Shown piece by piece: positions 20,591-34,346 of a stretch of 64,000 nt of DNA. The stretch is from contig NC_135035.1 of assembly GCF_051020975.1 (NCBI RefSeq), forward strand, positions 11,780,001-11,844,000, written 5' to 3'. Every line of letters begins with the position of its first letter. The stretch's first letter is position 1. Below the pieces are notes generated by a model. The model was not told the DNA's origin. It worked only from the letters and a program-made list of their open reading frames with translations, and made no database searches. Position numbers and translations under genes: made by a program. Source of the DNA: Osmia lignaria lignaria (taxonomy: Eukaryota; Arthropoda; Insecta; Hymenoptera; Megachilidae).

Positions 20591-23500
20591 CTGTGTTAAG
20601 AAATTATTTCAAGAGTGAATTTTGGAAGTTTAAAACTTTTTGGGAATCTTAGGATATTACATTCTTATTGTTAGTCAAAATTTTCCATATCTCAAACTCC
20701 ATCATTTGATATTCAACAACTTCGCGTAATAATGCAAGGAAGGAAAGTATTTTCTTATTCATATTAAAGCATTTATCCTCTCAGAAAAAGCAACACGTTA
20801 ACCTAAGTGCCGAATCATCATCGCAGTGTAAGTACCGTAACACGAGACTTACTCTGAGACAGCATATACGCTCTATTCTCCCATCCTAGTGGTAAGCGTG
20901 AAACATAACACACATGAGGATTTAATAAACGATTCGTGCACGGTTACGGTCGCGTATAATTAACGTTGATGAGAGTTAACGTGGTTATTAGTAATCACGC
21001 TGTTACCAGCGCAACAGAATTATCATTTTTCGAATTAAAGCAGTCGCTCACCTTCGACGCTCGACGAGTTCGTCTTTGTATCTCGTACGAATTTCGTCCA
21101 GGGATGAGATTAATTGATTGAAAGTTTCACGGTCTATCACCAGGCAACTCACTCCTTCAGGATCGTCGGCGATTATATTGGCCGTCCTTAGATCATCTCT
21201 GCAAAAATAATTTAATTATGCTGCTCGTTCATCAAATTTTATTTTATTTTATTTCCTATCTAAGTGTCATAAGAAAAATTCTATTGCATGCCTGGAATAT
21301 ATTTTGAAATATAAATATTTTCCCTATTAGCAGTAAAAAGGTTGAAGTAAACTGTGGATTATTATTAAATTAAATGATAGTTGATGAAATCTTACCCTTG
21401 GAGTGCTTTTTCACCAAAGAAGTCACCTTTTCCTAACGTCCTGATATACTTTTCTTCGGGAGTATCGGGTTGCTTTATCGTCACGCGGACTTGTCCTCTG
21501 CTGATTATGAAAAATGTGTCTCCTCTTGCTCCTTGTCTGATTATATAATCGCCATTGTTGTAGAAAGTCTATAAAATCATTTACACGTACCATTCTTGTC
21601 CGTATCATTAAATAAAAATAAAGGAAAAATAGATCAGGTTTTAAAAAGGAATACAAACAGGGGATCATTTTATTATCTTTCCCTTTAATGTTAAATTATT
21701 AGAATCTGAAAATTTACCTCTTCCAGAACGTCAGAAATTTTTATCAGAGTCTCTTCGGGTAAATTTTTGAAGATTGGAACACTGAAACAAAAAATTTATA
21801 ATCATTGTAATATTTATGGAATTTTATTATTTTTTTTTAATTGAAGAAAGATTTGCAGCGACAAAAGTTTATTTATTCTGACACAGTTCAATTGAGATTT
21901 ATTCGTTTTGATCATGATTAATGGGTTTCGTTTCATCGTGCTCCACGAAGAAGGCGTAAGAAAATAGGAATTGTTAACGAGAAGCTGGCAGAGCCATTCA
22001 TTTCCTCTATTATTTATACAGCTGGCATTTTCAGCAAGCACAAACTATCTGTCAGTTTAATCGTTGGTTCATTGTTTTCACTGGGTACTATTTCTCTCTT
22101 GTTGTTCCCTTATTAAAGACATAATTAAATTTCATTTAGATTGATCAAATTAAAAAATGTAATATCGAAATTTGAAGTGTACCTAATTTAAAAAAAAGGA
22201 AGAAATTATTTCCATTTATTCCATGCAGTTGTATGTTGAAAATATTCAACTGCTATTAACTGCTATTGAAAAAAAAGAAAAATCTTTTTACCTCTTCAAG
22301 AAGTCCGTGTACTCGGCCTGCCTCGAGAGGCCAGTCCTCATCATAATTGTTTGGAAGCATTGCCGGTCGATGGCCCATAGTTGGCAATCGGTAGCAGCTG
22401 TTATCGTTGCTGTTCTTTTGCAGTTATAGAGAATTGCTAGCTCGCCTAATACCTTTCCCGGTGCCAGAGTACTCAAATATTTGTCATCGCGCGATACCTC
22501 CACTTTACCCTCTGCAAATATAATTTAGCAATTATTATAGTAGTAACGGTAGTGCTGGAATCATGAACGATCAAACACATTAAAATGAATGAAATTCTTT
22601 TTCTTTATTTACATCAGTAATACTTTGAAAGATAATGATACGAAAATCTGCATTAAAGTTAGCACTTTGGAAACGTGGAGGCTGAGATCGTCGTCACGAG
22701 GGTAAAGACCGTTCACATACTCGACCATTTCATAATTTATATGAATATTAACCTGTTTCCTATTTCTTGTTAAACTTGTTTCTTATTATACATATAGATA
22801 TGCGTCAAGAACGTATTTTTCTATTGAAGGACCACTGACATTTCGACTGTAACCAATTAGGTCGATACGGTTCTATCTAATGTCGTGAACAGTTTTAACT
22901 GTGGCGTGACATTTATCAGATCTTTATGGAAAGGTTACTCCAGACGATAGGATTTTTCTTCTTTTATTATGTATGTAAGCTCATAACACAAAGCTCTTAC
23001 TTACTTTTTTAAAATATTTCTGAATACCTACTTTTAAATTAGAAACAGATTTTTTAATCACGTATCAGTACTTGGGTTGTACTTCATGTACTTACATCTA
23101 AGCAACTGCTAGATATATCTTAGGCTCAAAAAAGAAAGAAAAAGGAAAGACGTTTAATTAGCATATGCAAGTGAAAAAGTAAAATCTTGTAAATTTCGCA
23201 AAAGGCAAGGGGCAGATTGTAAATCTACGAGCGCAAGGCCCTAGCTATTGTGCGTAATGCAATAGTGTAACGCAATACGCTAATACTTGAATAAGAACTT
23301 ATTCATTTACATGAGTTGCTCCACGGTATCTTGTAATCAAGGTTCTCCCCTTTATTGCTAATTTGCAATGCGACTCGCAATCTCATCTAAATTTAAATCG
23401 AAATATCGCTCGCGGCCGAACGCGATGCTAACTTTAGCTGCATGCTAAATAAACAGCTGTATTCCTGTTTATCTTTACAAACGATATGAAAATTTCTTGA

Positions 23501-26500
23501 ATTTCACAAAATCATGCAATTTCAATTTACAGCTAACTGTACATACCTACATGAAAATATACAACTGAAAATAATGGATTCCAGTAAAATTTGACTGAAA
23601 TTGAAAATGATGGCAGGGCAATGGAACCTTGTCCTTTGTAACGTTTCTCGCAATAGTTACATATTTATAACTTTCTCCAAAAAATTTTTATCCAATTTTT
23701 ATTTAACTTTCATCTAGGCTTGAACGTTTAACCTTCAGGTGCATACGGGCTTTCGTTTTCTCCGTTACTGCTTGCTTCATTGTGGGAACCAACTTGAAGC
23801 GGAAACAGAAAGTCTTCATAGCTACCAACATTCTGCTAACGTTAATTTATTTGAAGAAAATAAATGTGTCTGACCCCTTGGAGAAGTGTTCAAGATTTAG
23901 GTGGGGTAGATTAGGTAGGGTACCATTTTCTTCCTTACCGCCTATCTCTAATATGACCCAAATTTATTCCAACAGAGAATTTATCAGTTCTTCGGCAGAA
24001 AAATGATAGAATGCTAGCCATGTTGAAGAATCGCATCGGTTTGAAACCGGTTCGTAAAGTCTCTTTTGTACGACTTGTTCTTGACAGGATACGTAGTACA
24101 TAAGTATACGCGAGGAAGTGAAAGCAACACGTTCACGGGACAATACAACCGTGGACTATTCCCTTCTCTTACGATTAATCCTCTACTAAAATATCCACGT
24201 ACTAACGAATCATCGATATTCAAGCGGGAAAAATAGGAACATGGTATTTCATCTTACGATCTTGAACCAATTTCAGGTTTCAAAAGGTTTTGATAGACCC
24301 GGGGATCCAGAAATCTTAATCCGTTCCCTACCTTCAGGGGGTAGTAGCTGAAGTAATTCTGAACAACTTTTTCCTTTACCAAAATGCACGTTAAGACTTA
24401 GTTTTTCTATTATTAAAATGTGGGATATTTATTATTATGTCTGAATGCAACTTGTTATTTCGATAATAGCTACATACATTAAGCAAGGAACTATAAATTG
24501 CAAAGTAATTTTCACCGGAACTTTCTATGACACAGGGATCCATACCCGAGCGTAGAAAGTGCAGGGAGAGTAAGTACACTCGCGATCAAATCAGGCTTTC
24601 CCAAGAAACACGGTGATGCCCCGTCTAAGGGTTAATATTTACTTTGTTTTTCGCCAAAATAAAGATTCTGAGAATTCCTCTTTCCCCTATGGAAACCTGA
24701 TTTGATCGTAAGTGTACATCGAAGAAAATCTAAGAATCGATTAACAAACGGATACGTTTGTTCGTGAAATGATTCCGAGAAACAATATTGTCACATCGAT
24801 GTGACAATACTGTCTCTGTAAATGAAATCAACTTCATCGCGCTCGTTAAATGGACGTTTCGTTTCCGGGAATAGCTGGCTGGGGCAGAAATAACTTTAGA
24901 TAGGAAGGATAACTGTTAAATGAAAGCGATTAGCCAATCGTGACTACTATAAATATTCAGCACCAGTCGTAAAGATTGTTTAGTTCGATATGCTTTAAAT
25001 GGCATATACGTGCATACGTTAGAAGCAATGATAATTTCAATAAAATAAATGTTTTAACAAATATTTTACAGAAATTATCATGAAAAGTTCCATTTCCTTC
25101 ATACGCAAAAAGAATATAGAAATTGCATAATATACGTACTCTAGGTCTGAAGTTGTTTACTAGAGTGGTAACAGTGACATATAAATAGTCTAATGAGTCT
25201 AATCGAAAGAACGTGGGCGAAATCAAGTACAATGCACGACGTTAACGGTAAGCGAACAGAAAACTGCACAGGTACCGGATGCTTTTATGAATAGGCCCAT
25301 TGTATTACAAGGGATTGGGTCTGAGATAACTGCACACGTTTGTTGTATCCGGTCCACATACACTTCACTGTACGAAAAAAGAAATGTTGATTACTACACG
25401 AAGAAGGCGATCCTTGCATCACGATACAATCACGGTGCAATTTATTGTTAAACTGTTGATAAATTTTGGAAACTATTCGCGGTAATTAAAAATTGTTCAG
25501 TAGTAGAAAAATAAATAATTCTGAAAACTTCCAAATTTCTAAGTTTCAAAATTCTCTAAATGGCACTATGACATACTACAGTTTTGTTTACAATATTATA
25601 AATAATATACGACTATCCTACCCATTGTCTCCCATTGTTTTATAATGTCATAGATCCCTATCAATTCAAAGGAAAAGTTCCATTCAACCTACTCTAATTT
25701 ACAAACATTAAAAAGAAAGAAGAGAATTCAAACGAGAAACACGAGATTGTTTTAATCAATTTAGGTTGCAAATAAAGGAAGTCTATAATTAGAAACGTTG
25801 GATACTTACTAGCAGTTTAAATTATTAATAACGAATTAATAATATTAATGTTAATGACGTATTTTTAATTGAAGAATTAAAATAGCCAAGAAATTCTTAG
25901 CTCGAACCTTGTTTTTCCACTATTGCACAGCGAAAATATTTTTCGTAAGTAAGTATATTTATTCTAATTTGCTCGCATTCGTAATTATACGCATATCATA
26001 GCATCCACACATACCGTAAAAAGTCACGATTTAAATGCTTTTTACCATTCTAATTAACCATGCACTTTAACCAACGAAACAAGAGCATAACTTTCTATTG
26101 AAATTATGCAAGACACCGTGTAATTACAGGCCGGAATAAAGAGTCTGTTTATATATTCGAAGTGGAAAGGTAATGTCCATGCTACGTTGATTTAAGAGTA
26201 TTTTGAAAATTTTTAATAATAATGATAATGGTTTGTGTCAAGTTCCAAGTATTTTAATTTACCATAAGTAAATGTTAAAGAATTTTTATGTTTCCCAGTG
26301 ACTCAGTTATATTTGCAATAAATTGTCAAAAGGTTAATAAAAGAGTCATCAAAATTAAATTAAATGATAACGTAAGATTTGTATTTCTTCAGGTAGCTAT
26401 TGCATCAATAGTTAATTTACTTTTTTAACTGTTTTAATCAGCAGTTTAGGTTTATAACGAATCGTGGAGCACATTTACTGATTTCTATTGTGAAATTCAA

Positions 26501-29500
26501 CGTTAAACCAGCTATGACAATTTGTCCTTTGAAATTTCACAATGCTTAATAGCTCTGTTGGACATAGAAATAATTTCTCCTACAATATTACGAATAAACC
26601 GATTGTGTAAGAAACGAAGCTATGTTTATTGCGTATTGTAATTCTAAGTGAACAATAATTAGGAATGAAGTAATGTTTTGGAAATTTTTGAGATTTTGTA
26701 GGTTTTCAATATTTTCTAAACGATTAGTTCGACATCCTTCCCCTTAAACTTCCTAGGGGTAATAAAGAATCAGTTGACGATGTATACTTTTCCTCGGTAA
26801 TGACCAAGTTCTTTGACGAAAGAACGGAAGTATGTATGAAGCGGAGCGATTTCAAAGCGTACACCATGTGTACAGCGTGCAAGTGGGACCGGCTAGCATG
26901 ACGACATAACAGGACAAAGAGTTTACGCCTCGCATACGATACCCCATGAGAGGTTTTATACTCTAGAACTCCGTAACTGAACTCCCGCTTACTTGGTTTA
27001 GCGGTCTGTTATCGTTGACCCAGCTTGGTGACGATCCCATTTCTTCATGCAATAGGAACATGACAGTCTAGTCGTTTCGATAGAAAAACGTATAGTAGGT
27101 TTAAAAGCGAGTAGTAGGAGGACCTTTTCTCTCTAGAACTGCAATTTCTCTAGGATAGCCTACCATGCTCGATACTGTACGATAGTTTTATCGTTAATCA
27201 CTCGAACCACCTCCTGCGAACCACCTTGATTAGCGAGTCTCGCGAAAGCGGATGGTTAAGTTCTTTTTCTTTCGTTCTTCTTTCCGTTTATCTCTAGGCG
27301 TTAGGACGCGATGTACCAGCTTGAACTGGGTCAACATATCCGTTTTTTTAACTACACCCAACGCCATTGGCGGTCGAGCAGGCTGGATATATGTATATGT
27401 ATAATAGTTGAACGCGCTTTTCAAGGGTATGAGATGTTTTTCCCGTCTCGTTTGTTACGGTTAGCCGTCCGGCGAGTTTGCTAGGCTGTTTTTAAACAGC
27501 TTTAGTAGGTTAGTGAGACAACTAGAGGAACGGATTTCTGTGAACGAGTTAAACGTTTAACCCTTTTCTTCTTTTATAACAGACATTGGTTTTTCAACAT
27601 TTCTATTTATACATATATTTTTTTACATATATATTATTTGCAGTAATAAGGATAGATTCTTATGAAAATTCCCATGGAATAAATATTATAGAATCTTGGC
27701 TAAAGAAAAACAAATATTTGGAAGCATGGTTATACATATGTATTTAAGTATATTCGAGAGGCGTGAAAGTTTAAAGCAAGAGAAAAGCATCGTATGAATA
27801 ATAAATGAGACTCTCTCGAGACGAAATAGAAACAATAAGCGGCGCTAAGTGACGCGATGAAATTATATACAACTTTTCTCACGAAAACGAGTTTAAGGAA
27901 GAAATCATTCTAACAAATAACCGTGTTTCGTGCTCCAGAAAGTGGAAAATTAAATCTAGCTACTGATTTTCCTCGACTTAATCTAGTCCTGATCAACATA
28001 TTAAATAATTAAAAATATCCTAACAAAATGTATATCACAAAATATTGAAGAAAAAGTAATGTTATACACATACAAGCTAGTTTTATCGATGAAGGTTTTA
28101 GTTTCTTGGACTGAAATGGCAAGTTTGCCTTGTCACAGTAACATAATGCTGAAGTATACAATGACGAGTTGTACTCGTCGTAACGTTTGAGGTACATATT
28201 ACATTTCATACGAGACAATTTTATAATCATTATAATCACGTCCTTTCCCTTTCGACTGTTAGCAGCAATATAACGAGAGTCTATGTTTGCATGAAGAAAT
28301 TCCAAAGTATGTACCGCTATTAAGTAACTACTTGTACAAGTATTTATAGGTACTTTGGAATCATCAGATTCTAAAACACAGCATTTACTCCATCATTCAA
28401 CAATTTATTTCTTACGACACACACATATGTATAAGTCACAATAGCGAAGGGGTCATAGAGGGTTAAGAAGTGTCGTGCCTACAAAGAGCATACGTAACAA
28501 GGATATATCAATTTCATCTTTTTTCCTTCTTACGAACAAAGAGGCGTAAGGAAGCCGTCTTCTAATCAGAAAATTAGACACAATATAGACACGTGGGTAG
28601 AGAACTCGAATTAGACGGCACGTATACGAGAGGACTGGGGTTCACTGCTGTTTCTGGTATCCAGATCCGGCTTGGATCTCGTATACAATACATCTAAGCT
28701 TTTATCAGACTGAAGAAAACCACTGTCCTTGATTCAATCGCAATCGGAACCTTGTACCCGTAGGTGAAAGTATAGGTACTGAACGTTTCTTTGTTAATAG
28801 TTTATAGGTATAATGAGAACGAATTTTGTGAAATATTTGGTACTTATTTAAAGTAAGTATTACGCCGAAACTGCCAAACCGAGAAAGCCTACGGAAGAGA
28901 CTGATATTTTGTATTAAATGAAACTGAAAATTTAAAAAAATTCAACGAATAAACATTATGAAAATAATGCACTGATATGTTCTTGACGTCTCCACCTACT
29001 CATTTTTTCCATTGAAACTTTAATGATTCTCTCCTTGTAAATCTATATCCATTACTTTCGAGGTAAGTACACTTATTCAGGTTTAAGAAGATCATTAATG
29101 AATCACTTTTTTAAATAAAATCATCCTGTTAAGCTTCCTATGTATTTCAATCATTATCATTTTTATATTTTGTCTATAAAAAAATAATTGATTTTGAAAT
29201 GACCTTTGAAGATTCTTCACGATGTTCACATTTTCTTCGTACATTATCACGTTCTTAAAGTAACGTTTGACATTTTATAGCATCGAATACATTTCCATAA
29301 ACTGTTTTATTGTTTCAGTAGCCTTCGTGACATTTATACGCTTTCAACACACTCGTTGATGTATTGTTCCTTCATCTGTTTTTTTTCTTAGATATGTAGA
29401 TCAATTCTTTTATTCTTAATGAATAATGGTGGTTGACGTGGTTATTAAGCCGAAAACCTTGAAAACTTGTTTAACCGAAAACCTTATTCGTAATCTGTAA

Positions 29501-32500
29501 AATACCTTGTCGTATTTGTCTTCTCCGAGTAGGAGGGGGAGCGCCGGTTCGTCGTCTCCTGGCGTAGGTGTGAACCGGTACGATCAGCCTCGGTCTCGGT
29601 ATAAGGAATCCACCTTGGTTATTGCCAGGTTGAGTCACCTCGGTTTCGCTATCCGTGCTGGCAGTACTGCTCGATCTCCTCGACTCCGAGTCCTCCCTAT
29701 TCGACGAACTCACTCTGCTACCCTCCAGTACACCCTCTAGCTGAGAGATCACCTCAGCGTAGGGTTGCCTATACTCCTCATCTTGCTCCTTGCTAACCTT
29801 GCTTCTCTCATTGCTCGTCCAATTCACACCGCATTCGCGCCAGCTGGCCTCGTACAGCAACTCCATCGCTCTTCCTCGAGTGGCGTCCGGGTCTAAGAGG
29901 AGTTCAGGGTCCTCCAGGACCGCCCGGCCGGGATAACTGCGGACCTTCATGCCTGACTCACTCTTCAAGCTATATGTATAAATATTTTCCACCAGCTGAG
30001 CCAATCGTACCAGTACGATTTTCAATGAGATTTTTAATACCGGAGGTCCTAAGGTCCTCAAGGTCCTCAAGGTAAGATTTTACACATGATTCACTTTTGA
30101 TCAGCTAGCTGGGATACAATAACCAAGAACTGAACAAAGATCTATCGATGGGAGTCATCAACTCACTGAAGATCTTTTTCTTTTCAAGATTCACCGTGGG
30201 AATGAAATTCGACCCTACAGTGTCGATTTGGCGCTGATCCAAAGGAAGACAGATGATGAATGCCTTCTCGACCAGATCACTTCTGTTTGACTTCGCGTCA
30301 CAGCTCCAGTCAAAATTCGCACGGGATAAATTATGGAGGGAAACACGTGCTTCTTCGTGGTCGAGGTTCAAGGGCTGGACTTCCCTTGACACCTGGCACG
30401 GATGCTGCGGTTTCTGATTACTATCAGCTCCGCCAGTTATTTTTGATCCTTGGATCCATAGACTATACACGATCACTGTGATTGGATGGCTATCTTTATT
30501 TTTTCCTCGGTACACTTTTGCAACTCGAGGTCTATCTTGTAACAAGAACCGTCAAGTATCGGTTGGTTACGCAACCAGATCCAGTAATCGAATAATAAGA
30601 AGGCTGCCAGTTTTCACTAACACGAATTTTTTTAGCCATATAGCTTATTTTGAACGAGGAAGAATGGAATAACGGAGTATTTCTTCATCTGACAAAGGAA
30701 CAGAATCCTGGCGTCAGACGAACGAGGACACCACAGGACCACTCCTTTGAAACTGACGCTCACTGACAGCGTTCACGACTGGTGAAAAGTACGCCCGCAA
30801 AGACCGTGCACGAGAAACTCCCTTCCCCTCCGACTACCAATCCCCCCACTATGTCTGCTGTTAGGGAGAGAAAGGACAGTGGTTCTCAAGTGATAGCGAG
30901 GAGACTGTTGCAACCAATTCTACGAGTATACTGGGTGTTCGTGGCAGTGTAACGTGATGCAAAATTTTTTTCAACACTTTTTCGATGCACTGAACTCACG
31001 CTGTACATACGCATTCTAACGGAAACAAAGGATAGTGGTTCTCAAATAATTATCATAAGATTGTTGTAACTATTCTGTAAAAATATATAGAGAAATAAAG
31101 AAAAATTTGTCTTTCATAGTCGTTGGTTTCATAAATTACCTATGATTAAAGTGACGATTGTAATTTAATTATACTGCAGAATGCAATTTCTATTTCACAG
31201 TCTCTGGTTTCATGGATTATAATTAAAATTAAAATTATAGTTCACTTATAGTGAAAAATGCAATTTCTATCACATTTACATCGTAATCGGAAAGTTGAGA
31301 ACCAATCTCGGCGCATCAGTGAGAAAACGACTGATAAGAGTAGGTAATGCCAGGTATATTTTCCTTAATTTACTTGTTTGTTCCCCTTAAATCGCGGTGA
31401 AATAATATACCTTAATTGTGAGAAGAAGATCGAAAGGTAGACTGCGGATGTTTGTTAGATAGTGAGAAGATTACAGGCAAAAGTGGAACAATCATGGCTA
31501 GGGATTGTTTTTTTTTTTACTTTTCACGGTTGATTCAGCAGTATCTCTGTTTTATACTCTTCTCCAACATTATCTGTCTTCTCACAATAGGTACTTATGA
31601 TTTTGCATTCTTGTACAATTGTACGAAATAATCTATTTCGTTGCAATTTTCAGTGTTAAAGAAATTTTCTTTTTTATGTTAACATATTCCACTTTAAATA
31701 CTTTCAAAATGCTATCTAATTTCACTTTAATCGTAACACGAGTAAAAGCAATTTTCTATTTTAAAAAACGGAGATTCCCTTCACTTTTTTAAAATTTAAA
31801 GTCAGTCTTCGTGTTCAAGTTGATAAAAAGACTTATCATTTTATAAATATATCTTAATCGACAGATTAATTGTTATGCTATTACGGTACACGAACTTCCG
31901 AGAGAAAGGACAGCAGTTCTCATTTCGACGTTAGATAATACCAATGCATTTTATATACATTAACTGCATCATTGAATGCTAAACGGGATTTTCATATAAT
32001 ATGTACATATCTTGCGAAAGGAAAATTCAATGGAAAGGAAAATTATACAGGAAATCGTACCTTATTACTTCATGTACCTATTTTAAAATGTTTAGATTCA
32101 AGAACCCTCTGGGAAAGTATGTAATTATAAATTTTCATCATAATGATGATGGATTTTGCAAAGGAAAATATGATTTATGTACTGTGCACATTAATATGTA
32201 ACAACACAATTTAATTCTCAATTCTTAACATTACATTAATGCTGTTTTCTGTTTGTTTTCTTTCAATTTTTGTTTTTCAATTACATTATTATAGGTATTG
32301 CAAATTTATTTTAAAAAACAATACATATTGTTCTTTGCATTTTTATTTCCTCCTTTCACATTTCCAAGTTGTACAAAATACAACATGCACGTGTTTATTA
32401 TCACGTATAACTTTGGAATTCCCGAAAAGACACGTTGCTCCTCTTTAATATTTTGCAAAGCTGACGCACGAATTGTTGCAAAGACGTAAACGTGTTTTAC

Positions 32501-34346
32501 TGACTGAGAAGAATTATTGAGTATGCAAAAATACAGATAACAGATGATATTTAGAGCTCGTTACTAATGTTGGTTTTGAAAAATTAATATATGATATGAT
32601 GTTGAGTTATTATTAGGTACAAATGGGATGACTATATGTATAAAAATAATTTTGGACAAGGGAAAAGTCAATGACTTACCTTCCATAACATATACAATAG
32701 ACCCGACATCTCCTTCTCTTATAATGGTAGATCCAGCTGAAAACGAAACAGGATACATGCAATCCACGATTTCTCTGATCTGCGTCAGCTCCAGGTTCTT
32801 CATGAAGTCATTGTCCAAAATGGCAGCTTTGATCAGTTCACGAGATCTTTAACATAAAAAGAGGTACGTTTTTCATTTAGACTGAGGAAATTATTTATTT
32901 TTGATTGAGGAAAGATGATAGTAAAAAATAAAATAATTTCAAGTCTTGTTGATCTCAAGATACATTTTACACATTTTTACAAGATACTCTATACATATGA
33001 CACTTAGCAAATCATTTCACGAATCACTTGTTACAGCACATTAGCATTGCAAAAGAAACGCTGTAACAGGTTCAAATCAAGGAATTCTAAGTACCTCTAA
33101 TGGTAATGTCCAAGTCAACAACTCATGTCGTGCATATAATATCAAGTACAGACAATGTTCCGAAGGTAATGCTCTCATTTATTCTCGGAGCGAATAACAT
33201 CAAAAGCGCCGAACTATGTTTACCATGGTCCGCACCTGTTGCACACTTTACCATACCGCAAGCTGTGCTTTGAAAAATAACTATTCAACAATCTAACCGT
33301 AGTTTAATCATCTATTACATATTTTAAATCCTCCTGCGTTTGAGAAACATCAATTCTAAGGATGATGTTTAATAATAATAATAATAATAATTTTTCTTAC
33401 AAATGTGAAATTTGTCAAGCGTAAAATTATTATGTGATGAAAATTTTAACTAATTTAACTTTTAATTAATTTAAATCTGAAATCTAAAAAGAATATATAT
33501 TTTTTATATAATACTTTTATTATAATTTATTTATGTCAAACTTTCAAAAAAAGATAGAAAGTTGAGGTGAATGGGAGAGGGTTAAAGAAATAATCCAAGA
33601 GAGTTAAAAAGCCACGTGGCTTGCATTGGAAACAGTTTCACTGTATCCAACTCTTTGTCACGTACCTTTGCGGCACGGTAATTTGTATAGGTGAAACTAT
33701 GAGTCTGATTTACGTAACCAACGACTAAATTTCACTCTTAATAATAGATAGCTATGGCAATCGTCAAGTCATCGATCTCTCCGGTTGGCCTCGAATTGAA
33801 AAGAAGGATCAGTTTTATGGATTGTTGTTTAATCAATTAACTTTATAATATTTTACCTAAATGTACTTATATCTTCGTATAACACAGTATTAAATATAGA
33901 AAAGATTACCCAACCATGCTACCACGAATTCGGTCACCCTGTAAAAACATCGTATCACATCAAAAGATTCGAAAAAAAAAGCTGGCCGTCTATTAAAATG
34001 TGTGCCTAAAATAAACCAAGAGGAGGAGATCACCTCACGCGATGAAACCAATAAACTTTCTGTACCTTTGAGGCTTTGGAAACTTCTGAACGATCATACG
34101 GCTGTCCCTGGCGAGCGGTTCAGCTGAAATAGCCTGTCGCTTGGCCCTCTGACCAGAAGCAATGCCGCTGGAGGCCAAACTGAAATCGACAATTTGCCGA
34201 AACTTGTCAATCTCATTTTGTAGATAGCGAATCGTAGAGTCCCGTTCTTCGATTGTTTTTTCTAGAATCTCTATCATTTCATCCCGACGACGAAGAGCCT
34301 CTGTTCTTTCGTATAATAGTCTCTTCAGGTCTCGTATGGAATCCAT
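19018..34346 (-). CDS. for: foraging, proximal (PKG I-beta-like) isoform
   Basis: The alternative first coding exon 34066-34346 is spliced to the same nine downstream exons, giving 2028 nt in frame (675 aa; human PKG I-beta is 686 aa). The start is the ATG at 34346, reading MDSIRDLKRLLYERTEALRR. The frame is open upstream, but only to a GTG. The exon encodes a coiled coil with hydrophobic heptads (about 1-55) and the autoinhibitory sequence AKRQAISAEP. That sequence resembles the I-beta pseudosubstrate KRQAISAEP rather than the I-alpha form. The donor GTACAG is weaker than that of other exons. A GTTCAG just upstream of the ATG could be an acceptor for a 5' untranslated exon, with a candidate at 40.4 kb. 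Confidence 0.9.

Larger units (their letters stand above)
22512..32679 (-). other. 10-kb intron of foraging
   Basis: This intron lies within the CNB-A coding region. It is mostly AT-rich with no protein homology that I recognise. It contains a solo fragment of a foldback repeat (about 24328-24418), a small inverted-repeat element (24574-24717), a perfect 24-bp palindrome (24786-24809), and a GC-richer block with open minus-strand frames (29471-30639). A diverged direct duplication lies at 30.86-31.07 kb. These are listed separately where supported. Confidence 0.75.
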
